The notes under the pieces were generated by a model. The model searched no databases. It saw only the letters and a list, made by a program, of their open reading frames with translations, and was not told the origin of the DNA. From Luteolibacter ambystomatis (GTDB lineage Bacteria; Verrucomicrobiota; Verrucomicrobiia; Verrucomicrobiales; Akkermansiaceae), in contig NZ_CP073100.1 in NCBI RefSeq assembly GCF_018137965.1, positions 1,178,001 through 1,242,000 on the forward strand: a DNA stretch of 64,000 nucleotides, read 5' to 3'. This document shows, one piece after another, positions 11,739 through 19,909 of the stretch. The stretch's first letter is position 1. The number at the start of each line of letters is the position of its first letter. The position numbers and the translations under genes were made by a program.

Positions 11739-12286
11739 AAACCCTCTTTCCCCTTACGATCCTGGCGATCACCCTGTCGGCCCATGGTGAAATGGCCGTG
11801 AAGGCGCCCATGGCGGATGCTGTCACCCACGAGCAACTCACCGCGATCTCCAAGAAGGCGAACAGTACGCCGCCTACGGCGCAGATGAAGCCGGTACAGC
11901 TCGCGGAAGATCCCTCGGTGGTGAACCGTCCCGGCGATCTGTTTTCACGCTCGGATATCTTTTGCTTCAATGGCTACGCGAGTCTCGTCCCGAAGCAGGC
12001 GATCCTCCACATCCCGGACAACTACGCTTCCCGGGTCGGTCTGCAGGATGGGGTGAAGTTCCAGATATGGGCGGATTTCTACGCCGCCAACCGCGGTTGG
12101 ATCACGACCCAGGAGGTCACCCGGGCCCAAGCCGAGGGACGTGAGCCTCTGTCAGACGATGTGAAGAAGGCGCTCTCGAAATGCACGAGCGTCGTAGTCG
12201 CCACCTATCATACCGGACCGATTTCGGTGCTTGCTCCCAAGCCTGTCCAGCCCGCTACGGCCACCGCAACCACCAAACCCCAATGA
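11735..12286 (+). CDS. Secreted protein of the pseudopilin cassette (second gene)
   Basis: It starts at an ATGA overlap with the gene before and ends in an ATGA overlap with the gene after. A signal peptide is visible (MKTLFPLTILAITLSAHG). The 183-residue product has 'DLFSRSDIFCFNGYASLVPKQAILH' and 'VKFQIWADFYAANRGWI' as its most structured segments and ends in a Thr/Ala/Pro tail. I recognise no domain. The tight coupling to both neighbours indicates a shared role, most simply as subunits or substrates of the same extracellular structure. Confidence 0.75.
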   Translation: MKTLFPLTILAITLSAHGEMAVKAPMADAVTHEQLTAISKKANSTPPTAQMKPVQLAEDPSVVNRPGDLFSRSDIFCFNGYASLVPKQAILHIPDNYASRVGLQDGVKFQIWADFYAANRGWITTQEVTRAQAEGREPLSDDVKKALSKCTSVVVATYHTGPISVLAPKPVQPATATATTKPQ

Positions 12287-13308
12287 ACACCTTCCGATTT
12301 GCTTTTGGCTGCCTGTTGCTGGGCTCCGCGGGTGCGATGGCCCAGACCGGCAGCAGCTTCACCAATTTCATCCGCCAGGTTCAGCTTCCTTCCGGAGTGC
12401 AGTGGGATGCATCGGTTGCCGCGAGCGGCAGTCAGCAGTCCTCGCTTGCGATCGATCCCGGTGGCGCGCGCTTCGAGCTTTGGACCGTGCAATCCTTGTC
12501 GGGAGCTACTCCCCTCCTGCTCGATAGCAAGTACGTTGGCACCTATGTGCCGATCGCGCAGGTGGCGATCCGTTCCGCCGACCCTTACGTGACTATTCCC
12601 CGCACCCGCGTGGACAAGCCGTTTTACGTGGACTACTCGGTTTCCGGCCTGCTTTCGGATCCCTCGGCTCCGGCGGCGGCGAAGAGCGTGAACTTCCTCC
12701 GGCACATCCAGAGTTATGGCGCAGGCGGTACGGGCATCGGGATTGATAAAACGCAGGCGACCTTGTTCAACACCTCGTCCATCTCCTCGAATGTCACGGC
12801 CACGCTCACCTTTCCGGTGACAGCGCTGGTGGCCACGCCGCAGACGAAGGTGCGCGGTGAGGAGCGTTTCTCGTTCTTCTCGCTGGACGACTACCAGTCT
12901 CCGGCTTCCCAGCTCGCCGCCCAGTTCATCCAGATCTGGCCGGTGGCGGATGGCTCGATCTCCGGAGTCACGATGAACCAGAAGATCCGGTTCGCGATGC
13001 CGCAGGTGTCGCTGACGATGAACGACGTGTATCCCAGCTCCACCACCTATGCCCAGATCTACCAGGGTCCGGCGGTGTTGGGTACGGTGGGCACCGTAGT
13101 TCCCGGGTCCTCGCTGGTGGTCAATGAAACCATTCCGCAGAGCCGGGTGCTCACACTCACCAACTGGGACCGCATCTTCGATGCGGACGGCCAGTGGACC
13201 ATGGAGCTGGTGACCTCCACTCCCTTCGGCGTCGAGCGTCTCGCCTATGTGACCTTCAACCTTGACCGGACGATCCAGGTCAACGGCAACGTCACCACCA
13301 TCGACTGA
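12283..13308 (+). CDS. Secreted protein of the pseudopilin cassette (third gene)
   Basis: The start is the ATG at 12283, overlapping the previous stop; the first residues (MNTFRFAFGCLLLGSAGAMAQ) form a signal peptide. The 341-residue product is rich in Ser, Thr and beta-type segments ('ARFELWTVQSLSG', 'PFYVDYSVSGL', 'ATLTFPVTALV', 'RVLTLTNWDRIF'), which suggests one or two immunoglobulin- or fibre-like domains, but no family is recognisable to me. A perfect 11-base inverted repeat begins 13 bases after its stop codon and could act as a transcription terminator for this three-gene unit. Confidence 0.75.
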   Translation: MNTFRFAFGCLLLGSAGAMAQTGSSFTNFIRQVQLPSGVQWDASVAASGSQQSSLAIDPGGARFELWTVQSLSGATPLLLDSKYVGTYVPIAQVAIRSADPYVTIPRTRVDKPFYVDYSVSGLLSDPSAPAAAKSVNFLRHIQSYGAGGTGIGIDKTQATLFNTSSISSNVTATLTFPVTALVATPQTKVRGEERFSFFSLDDYQSPASQLAAQFIQIWPVADGSISGVTMNQKIRFAMPQVSLTMNDVYPSSTTYAQIYQGPAVLGTVGTVVPGSSLVVNETIPQSRVLTLTNWDRIFDADGQWTMELVTSTPFGVERLAYVTFNLDRTIQVNGNVTTID

Positions 13309-13318
13309 TCATCCGGCT

Positions 13319-13930
13319 TTACCGGCCGTCCGGTGGGACGGCCGGTGACAGCAGCAGTTTCTCGATTTCCTGCCGCAGATTGTCGTTCCGATAAATCACC
13401 GAATAGCGGGCGTCCTTCGACTTCCGCAGTTGGTCCTCCACCTCGGTGTAAGCGAGCATCAGGAACAAACCCTTCACCGGCTCCCGATGAAACGATTGCG
13501 TCCGCGTGGTGAACTGGTCGGCGGTGGCCCGCTGCTGCTGATCCGCCACCAGCGGCCCGCTGTCGCGGGTGAGCTTCTGCTTGAGTTGCTGGAAGCGGGC
13601 CTCCATCGAGTCCGCGGAAGCGGTCGGATCGGAGTAATGGACGGTGATTTCGAACATCCGTCCGCTGAGGAAGCGGCCTTCCACGGCGGAGTCCATGGAG
13701 CCGGGAAGGAAACCCTTGCGGGCCTGGATTTTGACCACCCGCAATGCCGGTTGATCTCCTGGAAGCGAAATGGTAACGTCCAGAGAGTGTCGGGAAGCCC
13801 AAGAAATCAACTTCTCCGGAGAATCCCCCCATTTCAATCCGTAGGGGGGGGTAAGGAGGGCCTGTGCATGCGTCGTGCCGAAGGTCATGAACCACAGGGC
13901 GGCGATGAGCATGAAGGCGCGTTGAAACAC
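13319..13930 (-). CDS. Hypothetical secreted protein on the opposite strand
   Basis: Read leftwards, this encodes about 203 residues with a signal peptide ('MLIAALWFMTFGTTHAQ') followed by 'TPPYGLKWGDSPEKLISWA', an opening common in proteins that monitor or bind something at a fixed ligand ('YGL.WG.S...V'). A GTG at 13930 has a good GGGAAGA Shine-Dalgarno; an ATG at 13912 is the alternative. If the GTG is used, the gene overlaps the start of the divergent pseudopilin gene by a few bases. The last codons lie in an 11-base inverted repeat. The longer open frame upstream on this strand is the shadow of the pseudopilin gene. Its insertion inside the cassette is unexplained. Confidence 0.6.
   Translation of the reverse strand: MFQRAFMLIAALWFMTFGTTHAQALLTPPYGLKWGDSPEKLISWASRHSLDVTISLPGDQPALRVVKIQARKGFLPGSMDSAVEGRFLSGRMFEITVHYSDPTASADSMEARFQQLKQKLTRDSGPLVADQQQRATADQFTTRTQSFHREPVKGLFLMLAYTEVEDQLRKSKDARYSVIYRNDNLRQEIEKLLLSPAVPPDGR
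13321..13346. terminator. Perfect 11-base inverted repeat between convergent genes
   Basis: ACCGGCCGTCC, a GGTG loop, then GGACGGCCGGT. It sits just past the third secreted-protein gene and inside the last codons of the convergent minus-strand gene. There is no long U-tract on either side, so it may be a bidirectional terminator or an RNA-stability element. Confidence 0.5.
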
Positions 13931-14425
13931 GGGCGCATTCTTCCCGTTTCCCGCGCTCCGCGCAAGAGGGGAAGGCGTGGAATGGCTCTTGTGGACGCCA
14001 CTCTGGCCATCACGGTGCTCGGCATGCTCGGGCTCATTCTCCTGAAGCTTTCGCTCAACGTGCTCATTCCCCGGCAGTGGACGATGCAGCAGACGCTTTC
14101 CGATGCCTACCTGACCTACGAGAAGGCGTACGCCCAGCGCGTGCCTTTCGAGACGCTTACCGGCGTCAGTTCGCCGTGGCCGGCCCAGCCCCAGTATTCG
14201 ACCACCAGCATTGAAATCGGCAGAACCCCGGGTGGCACGCCGGTGACCGGCACGGTGTATCGGACCCGTTCTGCGGATGGATCCAACTATCCCATCGACG
14301 GAGGCACCGGAACGACCACCAACAACCCCGCCGCCATGAAGATCTGGAAGGTCCAGAGCGTCCTGACCTACAATATCGGCGGGAATACCTATGTGAAATC
14401 CCGAACCGTGGTGCGCGCGCAATGA
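13922..14425 (+). CDS. Type IV/II pseudopilin-like protein (divergent prepilin cleavage site)
   Basis: The N-terminus has a basic leader and the pattern RKRGRRG-MALVDATLAITVLG, followed by a hydrophobic helix ending 'GLILLKLSLNVL'. This matches a prepilin peptidase site with G before the cut and Asp in place of the usual Glu at +5. To include the leader I place the start at a TTG at 13922, which has GAAGG just upstream; an ATG at 13982 would begin exactly at the mature protein and lose the leader. The remaining 120 residues form a small globular domain with Thr-rich loops. The stop overlaps the next pseudopilin gene (ATGA). Confidence 0.65.
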   Translation: MKHGRILPVSRAPRKRGRRGMALVDATLAITVLGMLGLILLKLSLNVLIPRQWTMQQTLSDAYLTYEKAYAQRVPFETLTGVSSPWPAQPQYSTTSIEIGRTPGGTPVTGTVYRTRSADGSNYPIDGGTGTTTNNPAAMKIWKVQSVLTYNIGGNTYVKSRTVVRAQ

Positions 14426-14952
14426 AAGCCCGGCGTCATCAGCGTGGATTCACGCTCATCGAACTCTCGGTCGCCATCATGATCGGCATGGCCATCGGGG
14501 CGATCGTGCTCGCGCTGGCCAACCAGCAGTTCACCTTCCTGCGCATTTACAGCGCGCAGAGCTTCCTGGTGGAGGAGGCGCCGGTCGTCAGCGCCTACAT
14601 GAACCGGCTGATCGGACAGGCGGACCGCTACCGCCTGCACAATTCCCTTACGGATGCCAAAGCCGGCACCAATGCCGTTCTGAGCAACGCCACCGTGTTG
14701 GTCTTGAATTTCCAGCAACCGGATGGCACCGCCCGGGCGGGAATCCTCGCGTTCCAAAACCTCGGCACGGGTGCGGGCAACGCCCTCTACTACTATGTCG
14801 TTTCCGCCACGGGTACCACCACCACCCCGGAGTGGATACTGACCAAGCGTCCCTCCGACGTCCGGTTTTCCATTGAGAATGGCATCCTGCGTACACGGAT
14901 GACCGGACCCAACGGTGAGATCATCACTTATTCCGGAACCATGCAGCAATGA
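14422..14952 (+). CDS. Pseudopilin with canonical N-terminal methylation motif
   Basis: The sequence starts MKARRHQRGFTLIELSVA, a classical class III signal: prepilin peptidase would cut after the Gly of RG and methylate Phe, and Glu is at +5. The hydrophobic helix continues to about residue 35. The 140-residue globular part ('QSFLVEEAPVVSAYMNRLIGQADRY', 'LYYYVVSATGTTTTPEWIL') is similar in layout to minor pseudopilins of the GspJ/PilW kind. It is coupled by ATGA overlaps to both neighbours, so it is part of the same filament-like complex. Inner-membrane anchored until cleaved. Confidence 0.85.
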   Translation: MKARRHQRGFTLIELSVAIMIGMAIGAIVLALANQQFTFLRIYSAQSFLVEEAPVVSAYMNRLIGQADRYRLHNSLTDAKAGTNAVLSNATVLVLNFQQPDGTARAGILAFQNLGTGAGNALYYYVVSATGTTTTPEWILTKRPSDVRFSIENGILRTRMTGPNGEIITYSGTMQQ

Positions 14953-16976
14953 AAACGCGTGTCATCAGACGCCGCACTTCCGGCTACGTTTCCTATGTCA
15001 TCGTGCTGTCCTTCGGTCTGCTGCTGAGTCTTCTCATGGTGGCGGCCTACCGGAATTCCCAGCGTGCGCAGGACATCCAGAAGGACATCCAGATCCGTAC
15101 GGACTTCGTCAGCAAGGAGGATGCGATCATCCGCTCGGTGGTGGCGATCGTGCCGAACCGCGCGATGCGCTGCATGATGACCACCTCCGAGTCGAACGCG
15201 ACCACCAACGCCCAGTTGCTATGGGGAACCATCTTCAATGATGCCCTGGATCAGGCGAACGCGCGCAATGCGATCCCCTCCCTGGTGGCCGGCAACCTGA
15301 GCCTGAACACCACCTACAAGGGCAACACCGGTGACTCGACGCTCACGAGCGTGAGCACGATCTTCGACCCGATCGAAGGGGATGACACCTACACGATCAG
15401 CGGCTTTTCCGGCACGCGTTATGCCGCGTCCGGACTGAACCACAGTCTGGGCACGGGCTTCCCGGCACCCTTGAACACGACCGACACGGGAGCCGGAACG
15501 ACCGGCGATATCAGTACCCAGGCCGGAGACATCCTCTATCCCATCATCTCATCAAGGAAGTATTATGGCACTCTCTCCAACGGATACTCGGACGTGGTGG
15601 TGACGTCCGCCAGCACGCAGTTCGCGAAGCTCAAGTACCCGCGCATCAACTTCGGCTATGCCAAGCCGGGGGACTGGTTCGTGGCCAAGCGGAACTGGTG
15701 GGCCTTTTCGCTGAACATCTATCAGAACGATTACGGCACCCGCATCGACCAGGAGAAGGACTACGTCGTCTCGATCTACGAGATCCCGTCCCAGCTTTCG
15801 ATTTCCTCGAACGCATTCACCGCCCTCGGCCGCTTCGCTTCGGGGGACGCCTGGCAGAACGTGACCATCCAGGGGCGTGTCTTCGCCGGCAAGGCGCAGG
15901 TGGAAGGAGGAGCCAGTCTCGACGCGCTGACCAGCCGCCGCTCCATGACCCTGTCGTCGGACTCGGTGATCGGTGGACAGAGTTTCGGCGGGAACAGTCC
16001 GTTCACGCCTGGCCTGCGCGAGCAGTTCGAAATCGATAACAGCACCACCGGCGAGTTCTATCCGGTATCGCTGCCATCCGAGAGCGGTCGTGCCGTGTTC
16101 GTGCCCATCAACCGCGGCATCGAGTTCTTCGACCGCTTCGGCCTGAGCGCGGAGTCGAACACCATTTCCAAAACGACATGGAACAACTATTCCGTGGGCG
16201 CCCTCCAGTGCTCGATGAAACTGGATGTCATCTCCGTGCAATCAACCACCGGTCCCACCGGCAGCCAGAACCCGACGCAGCTTCGCTTCACTTATAAGAA
16301 GAACGGCCTCGATGTGGTGAAAACCCTCAATCCGAGCGACATGCTGTCGGCCGGGGGCACTGCGCCCTTCGATATGACACCGCTGTCCGGCAGCAGGCCT
16401 TGCATCCGCGTCTATCCGCAGCTCATTCCGGCCTATGTGCAGACCACGCTGAGCGGTGATTCCGTGACGACTCCCAATGCGACCTACGGCACCATCAATA
16501 ATTCGCTGGTGGTCAATGTGGACTACACGGTGAGCACCAACATCCGCAAGCCGGCCTATCCGTGCCTGGACAACGACATTGCGGTGGCAATGACCAACTG
16601 CACCGACATGACGGCCTTCACCAAGGGCTTCTCGCTGGTGACCAACATGCGTCTCTACATCGGGGATGATTTCAATATCGTCCCTTCCTCCGGCACGACG
16701 TATCCGCCCGCGTCCCTCTACGCGCCCGAGCGCCGCTACGGCACGGATGTGGACCCGTGGAAGGTGGAGCTTGGCGGACAGGTGGGCAGTCTTGCCGCGG
16801 ATGACAAGACCACTCCGATCCGTCCGCTCGACATGAAGACCAGCAGTGGCGCGATGATGGCTGCGGACAAGATCACGGTGAATCTGAAGCCGATCACCGA
16901 CCCGGCGAACCTGCCACCCATCTACATGATGAATTGGCTGGTGATGATCGAGGAGCGCCGCAAGGAGTTCTTCTGA
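14949..16976 (+). CDS. Large PilX/GspK-like protein of the pseudopilin cassette
   Basis: A 675-residue protein with a basic N-terminus and one hydrophobic helix ('TSGYVSYVIVLSFGLLLSLLM') followed by 'AAYRNSQRAQDIQKDIQI', the arrangement of PilX- or GspK-like proteins that cap pilus-like filaments. The Phe/Glu of a strict prepilin motif are missing, so whether prepilin peptidase cuts it is uncertain. The remaining 620 residues are extracytoplasmic, Ser/Thr/Asn-rich and contain several beta-type repeats. TIGRFAM describes 'Verru_Chthon cassettes' with one large and several small prepilin-like proteins; this cluster resembles them in layout, although I cannot confirm family membership by eye. 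Confidence 0.7.
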   Translation: MKTRVIRRRTSGYVSYVIVLSFGLLLSLLMVAAYRNSQRAQDIQKDIQIRTDFVSKEDAIIRSVVAIVPNRAMRCMMTTSESNATTNAQLLWGTIFNDALDQANARNAIPSLVAGNLSLNTTYKGNTGDSTLTSVSTIFDPIEGDDTYTISGFSGTRYAASGLNHSLGTGFPAPLNTTDTGAGTTGDISTQAGDILYPIISSRKYYGTLSNGYSDVVVTSASTQFAKLKYPRINFGYAKPGDWFVAKRNWWAFSLNIYQNDYGTRIDQEKDYVVSIYEIPSQLSISSNAFTALGRFASGDAWQNVTIQGRVFAGKAQVEGGASLDALTSRRSMTLSSDSVIGGQSFGGNSPFTPGLREQFEIDNSTTGEFYPVSLPSESGRAVFVPINRGIEFFDRFGLSAESNTISKTTWNNYSVGALQCSMKLDVISVQSTTGPTGSQNPTQLRFTYKKNGLDVVKTLNPSDMLSAGGTAPFDMTPLSGSRPCIRVYPQLIPAYVQTTLSGDSVTTPNATYGTINNSLVVNVDYTVSTNIRKPAYPCLDNDIAVAMTNCTDMTAFTKGFSLVTNMRLYIGDDFNIVPSSGTTYPPASLYAPERRYGTDVDPWKVELGGQVGSLAADDKTTPIRPLDMKTSSGAMMAADKITVNLKPITDPANLPPIYMMNWLVMIEERRKEFF

Positions 16977-16985
16977 AGCGGGGTT

Positions 16986-17687
16986 TCAGTCCGGATAGAG
17001 AATGCGTCCGCAGTCCTCGCATTGGGCGATCTCCTTCTCCGACTGCACCTTGATCACCGTGCCGGCGACCAGCTTCATGTGGCAGCCGCCGCAGCGGCCC
17101 TCATGCATCGGGGCGATGGCCACACCGCCCTTGGTTTTCAGCAGGCGTTCGTAAAGGGGCAGGATGTTTGCCGGAGCGGCGGCGGCGAGACGGTCGCGTT
17201 CGGCTTTCACCTCGGTCTGGGTGGCCAGGAGGTTCTGTTTGCGTTCGGCCACTGAGGCGAGATCCTCATCGACCAAAGCGCGGGTTTTTGCCAGAGCGGC
17301 GTTGGCTTCAGCGAGCTTGGCGCGCAGGCCGTCGGCTTCTTCCATCAATTCCAGCTCGCGGGTTTCCAAGCCGTCCAGTTCCTTTTCATAGCGGGCGACT
17401 TCGTGTCCGAGGGCCTGGAACTCGTCGTTCTTGCGGGTTTCAAACTGCTGCAGTTTCAACCGCTTGATGGTGGTGCGGCGGGTTTCCGCATCCAGCTCCA
17501 CCTTTTTCACTTCCAGTTCGCATGCGCGCAGGGCGTCGGTGGCCTTGTCCACGGCGGCCTGGTCCCCGGACAGCTTGCCCTTCGCGCGGGATTCCTCCTG
17601 CGGCAGTTTCTCCAGATCCTTGAGGATGCCCTGGAGGCGTTTGTCGCGATCCTGAAGCACCAGCAAGTCACGGATTTCATCAAGCAT
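16986..17687 (-). CDS. C4-type zinc-ribbon, coiled-coil protein (CdsZ-like)
   Basis: Residues 1-180 form a long helical coiled coil ('RDKRLQGILKDLEKLPQEE' onward, with heptads of Leu, Ala and Glu). The C-terminal 50 residues hold 'GRCGGCHMKL' and 'CEDCGRILYPD', two Cys pairs of a C4 zinc ribbon of the PF02591 type. In Chlamydia the homologue CdsZ is a zinc-binding regulator associated with type III secretion; elsewhere the function is open. Length (233 residues) is normal. It is convergent with the pseudopilin cassette (9 bases between stops) and divergent from the zinc-ribbon membrane protein at 17790. Confidence 0.88.
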   Translation of the reverse strand: MLDEIRDLLVLQDRDKRLQGILKDLEKLPQEESRAKGKLSGDQAAVDKATDALRACELEVKKVELDAETRRTTIKRLKLQQFETRKNDEFQALGHEVARYEKELDGLETRELELMEEADGLRAKLAEANAALAKTRALVDEDLASVAERKQNLLATQTEVKAERDRLAAAAPANILPLYERLLKTKGGVAIAPMHEGRCGGCHMKLVAGTVIKVQSEKEIAQCEDCGRILYPD

Positions 17688-17789
17688 GTCCGATGCCTAA
17701 CGACCCACCGCCCCACCGGCAAGCAATGATGCTTGGTATTGCGCTTGGTGTTGCCAACCGGACCTCTTGCGGGAATGTTGGAGTCAAGC

Positions 17790-19391
17790 ATGCTTCCTCC
17801 GCACGAACACCCGGACAATTTGCAGATCCGATGCCCCGCCTGCGGCCAGCGGTTCAATGTGGGCGTCGATCTCCGGGACCGCACGGTCGAGTGCGGTTCG
17901 TGCGAGCACCGTTTCCGGATCGACGATGATGTCATCATCCGCAGCCGCAAATTCTACCCCGGCGAAAGGCGTGACCCGAGACTGGATATGTTCGCGCGCG
18001 TGCCGCACGCGCCCCCCGTCTCCCCGAATATCCAAACGGTGGCTTATGCTCCGGAACCGTCCCATGCATCTTTCGAGCCGCCATCCCCGCTGCGGACGAT
18101 GGTCGGGATCGCCGCAGTGGTCGGTATGATTTTCATCGGCGTGCTGCTGATGGGCGGCGCGCGTTACGGTGGAATGTTGGACGGAGTGTCCACTTTGAAG
18201 CGTCTCGGGTTGGCCGGCTTCGCCGGTGTGGCTGGCGGTGCCCTGCTGGTCTATGCGAATCCTCGTGGCCGCAGGAAAGCGGTGGCGGTGGCGCTGCTTC
18301 TCCTCGCGGGGTTGCTGGCGGTTCCTCTCACCTTCACGACCGCCTCGGAGCCCATTGCTTCGAATCGTCCGGTCGTCCCGGCCCAACCGGTGCCGGTGAA
18401 GACGGCGCAGGCTCCGGATCGTTCTTCCGAGCTGGCGGATCGGATGGTTCTGGAGCCCTTGATCAAGGAAACCAGCCGTCTCGCCGCGGATGGGGCTCCG
18501 GGGCGCGCGGTAGGAGTGTGGCTGCGCAATCTGCGGGACAGCAACAGGTTCCTCGTGCGGGACTACCTGATCAATGCCACCGGCGCGGATGTGCTGCACT
18601 CGAATCTCTACACGCGGCCGGACGACGAATGGCTGCTGGTGTTGTCGGGGCCCTCGGTGTCTTTGGAGAGTGCGACCCAGGCGGCCTCAAGGCTGGCCGG
18701 GGATGTCGATGCCACCCGCATTCATGAGAAGCTCAACGTGGTGGAGGTCACGGTGAACAACGCCATCTTCGTGGCGGGTCCGTTGGAAAAGCTTCAGGAC
18801 AAGGGCGATCCGGCTTTCTACGATCTGAACCGCCGCGAACTGGAGAGCATCGATCCGGACCGCATCACCAAGGCGGTGAAGCGCCTCGCCGAGGCGGAGC
18901 CGAAAATCTACCGGGAGGACATCACCCGGCTGCTGATCCAGCATGTCCGGGGTGCGGATGCCGCGCTTTTGGGGAATCTGGCGAAGGCGCTCGGGATCTG
19001 GGCCACGCCGGAGGATACCAAGTCCGCGGTTGCCTTGGAGGCCGGTCTGCGGCGTCTCCGTGAAACAGGGGTGGTCCCGCCGCATGATCTCGTGGCCTTC
19101 CTCGTTTCACGCAAGGCGGTGGCCATCGCCCCGATCGTTGATGAACTCTGGGCGTCTGATCCCACGACGTGGGAGCCGCTATACGGCGATCTCGGTCCTG
19201 TCATCGAACCGCTGGTCCTCAAGCACCTTTCCGATGTGAAAATATCGGTGCGCCAATCGGGGCTGCGGCTGCTGGGCAAAACCGGCACCAGCAAGTCCGT
19301 GGCGCCGATCTCCGCTCTGGCCAGCGGTGCCGACCCGGAAACCAAGGTCATCATCGATCGCGCGCTCAAAGCGATCCAGGAGCGCCATTGA
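17790..19391 (+). CDS. Zinc-ribbon membrane protein with HEAT-like C-terminal part
   Basis: I take the ATG at 17790, which has GGAG six bases upstream. Residues 10-40 form a zinc ribbon of the MJ0042/zinc_ribbon kind ('IRCPACGQRFNV', 'VECGSCEHRFRI'). After a linker come three hydrophobic helices (about residues 95-185: 'MVGIAAVVGMIFIGVLLMGG', 'LAGFAGVAGGALLVY', 'AVALLLLAGLLAVPLTF'). The remaining 330 residues are outside or inside the membrane as one domain; the last 120 contain paired helices of about 35 residues, as in HEAT repeats ('DVKISVRQSGLRLLGKTG'). I know no function. It is monocistronic, followed by a candidate small RNA. Confidence 0.7.
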   Translation: MLPPHEHPDNLQIRCPACGQRFNVGVDLRDRTVECGSCEHRFRIDDDVIIRSRKFYPGERRDPRLDMFARVPHAPPVSPNIQTVAYAPEPSHASFEPPSPLRTMVGIAAVVGMIFIGVLLMGGARYGGMLDGVSTLKRLGLAGFAGVAGGALLVYANPRGRRKAVAVALLLLAGLLAVPLTFTTASEPIASNRPVVPAQPVPVKTAQAPDRSSELADRMVLEPLIKETSRLAADGAPGRAVGVWLRNLRDSNRFLVRDYLINATGADVLHSNLYTRPDDEWLLVLSGPSVSLESATQAASRLAGDVDATRIHEKLNVVEVTVNNAIFVAGPLEKLQDKGDPAFYDLNRRELESIDPDRITKAVKRLAEAEPKIYREDITRLLIQHVRGADAALLGNLAKALGIWATPEDTKSAVALEAGLRRLRETGVVPPHDLVAFLVSRKAVAIAPIVDELWASDPTTWEPLYGDLGPVIEPLVLKHLSDVKISVRQSGLRLLGKTGTSKSVAPISALASGADPETKVIIDRALKAIQERH

Positions 19392-19509
19392 ACCGCTTTT
19401 CCGCGGGTAGGCGGCTTTTTCTGAACAAATCCGGCGGGCGGAGGAGTTTCTTTTTTGAAGACTCCCAAACCGGCCTTCAGAAAAATCTGAAAAAAGTTTC
19501 GGGAAAGTC

Positions 19510-19539
19510 TTGACCGGAGTCGAGGGTTTTGCTTATGAC
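19510..19539 (+). promoter_or_regulatory. Candidate sigma-70 promoter upstream of a hairpin RNA
   Basis: TTGACC at 19510-19515 is followed after 17 bases by TTATGA (or after 18 by TATGAC). The -35 box is close to consensus and the spacing is right; the -10 is weaker. It lies in the gap after the zinc-ribbon membrane gene and points towards a long hairpin with a U-rich end, not towards any open frame on this strand. Confidence 0.4.
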
Positions 19540-19544
19540 GCGCG

Positions 19545-19633
19545 CGTCGCGACAAAAGCAGGCGGCCCGACTGAGTTATCCCTTGGGTTTTTGGGTTTTT
19601 CCCGGGGAGGATCGGTCGGGCCGCTTCATTTTT
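19545..19633 (+). ncRNA. Candidate small structured RNA with intrinsic terminator
   Basis: The transcript would fold into one extended hairpin: GCGGCCCGAC (19562-19571) pairs with GTCGGGCCGC (19615-19624); inside, ATCC pairs with GGAT and CCTTGGG with CCCGGGG (with G-U pairs), around a loop TTTTTGGGTTTTT. TTCATTTTT follows. A 12-base palindrome (GACGCGCGCGTC, 19537-19548) lies at the expected 5' end. It may instead be only a large terminator for the preceding gene, 150 bases upstream, but a promoter-like sequence just ahead of it favours an independent small RNA. I do not recognise a known RNA family. Confidence 0.4.
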
Positions 19634-19664
19634 CAGAGGGCGGCCCGCAGGGGCGAGGGGGGGA

Positions 19665-19880
19665 TCACGCCAGGCGCATGATCCGGGCGGTGTCGAAGTC
19701 GTAGGGCGTCAGTTCCACATGCACCTGCTGTCCGGCCTCGAAGGTGGTTTGTTCTTCCAGCAGGGGCTTGGAAAGATGGGCGATCACGATTTTGCCATTG
19801 GGCAGGGCCGCATGGTAGAGATTCGGGCCGACTGGCTTTTCGATCGTGGCGATGGTGCGGACTGGCGGGTCGTCGAACAT
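19665..19880 (-). CDS. Translation initiation factor IF-1-like S1-domain protein
   Basis: The 71-residue product has the IF-1 layout: 'LYHAALPNGKIVIAHLSKP' corresponds to the IF-1 core 'F.V.L.NGH.VLAHISGK', and 'GQQVHVELTPYDFDTARI' to 'GD.VTVELSPYDL..GRI'. It is therefore an OB/S1-fold RNA-binding protein. It lacks the 'KMR' block of housekeeping IF-1, has an N-terminal 'MFDDPPVRTIATIEKPVG' instead of the normal start, and lies in a LuxE-LuxC operon 29 bases after luxC. It looks like a paralogue, with the true infA probably elsewhere. Binding to 16S rRNA or to a specific mRNA are both possible. Confidence 0.75.
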   Translation of the reverse strand: MFDDPPVRTIATIEKPVGPNLYHAALPNGKIVIAHLSKPLLEEQTTFEAGQQVHVELTPYDFDTARIMRLA

Positions 19881-19909
19881 GGGAGTGGAAATGGAAAGAT
19901 GTGGGCAGG

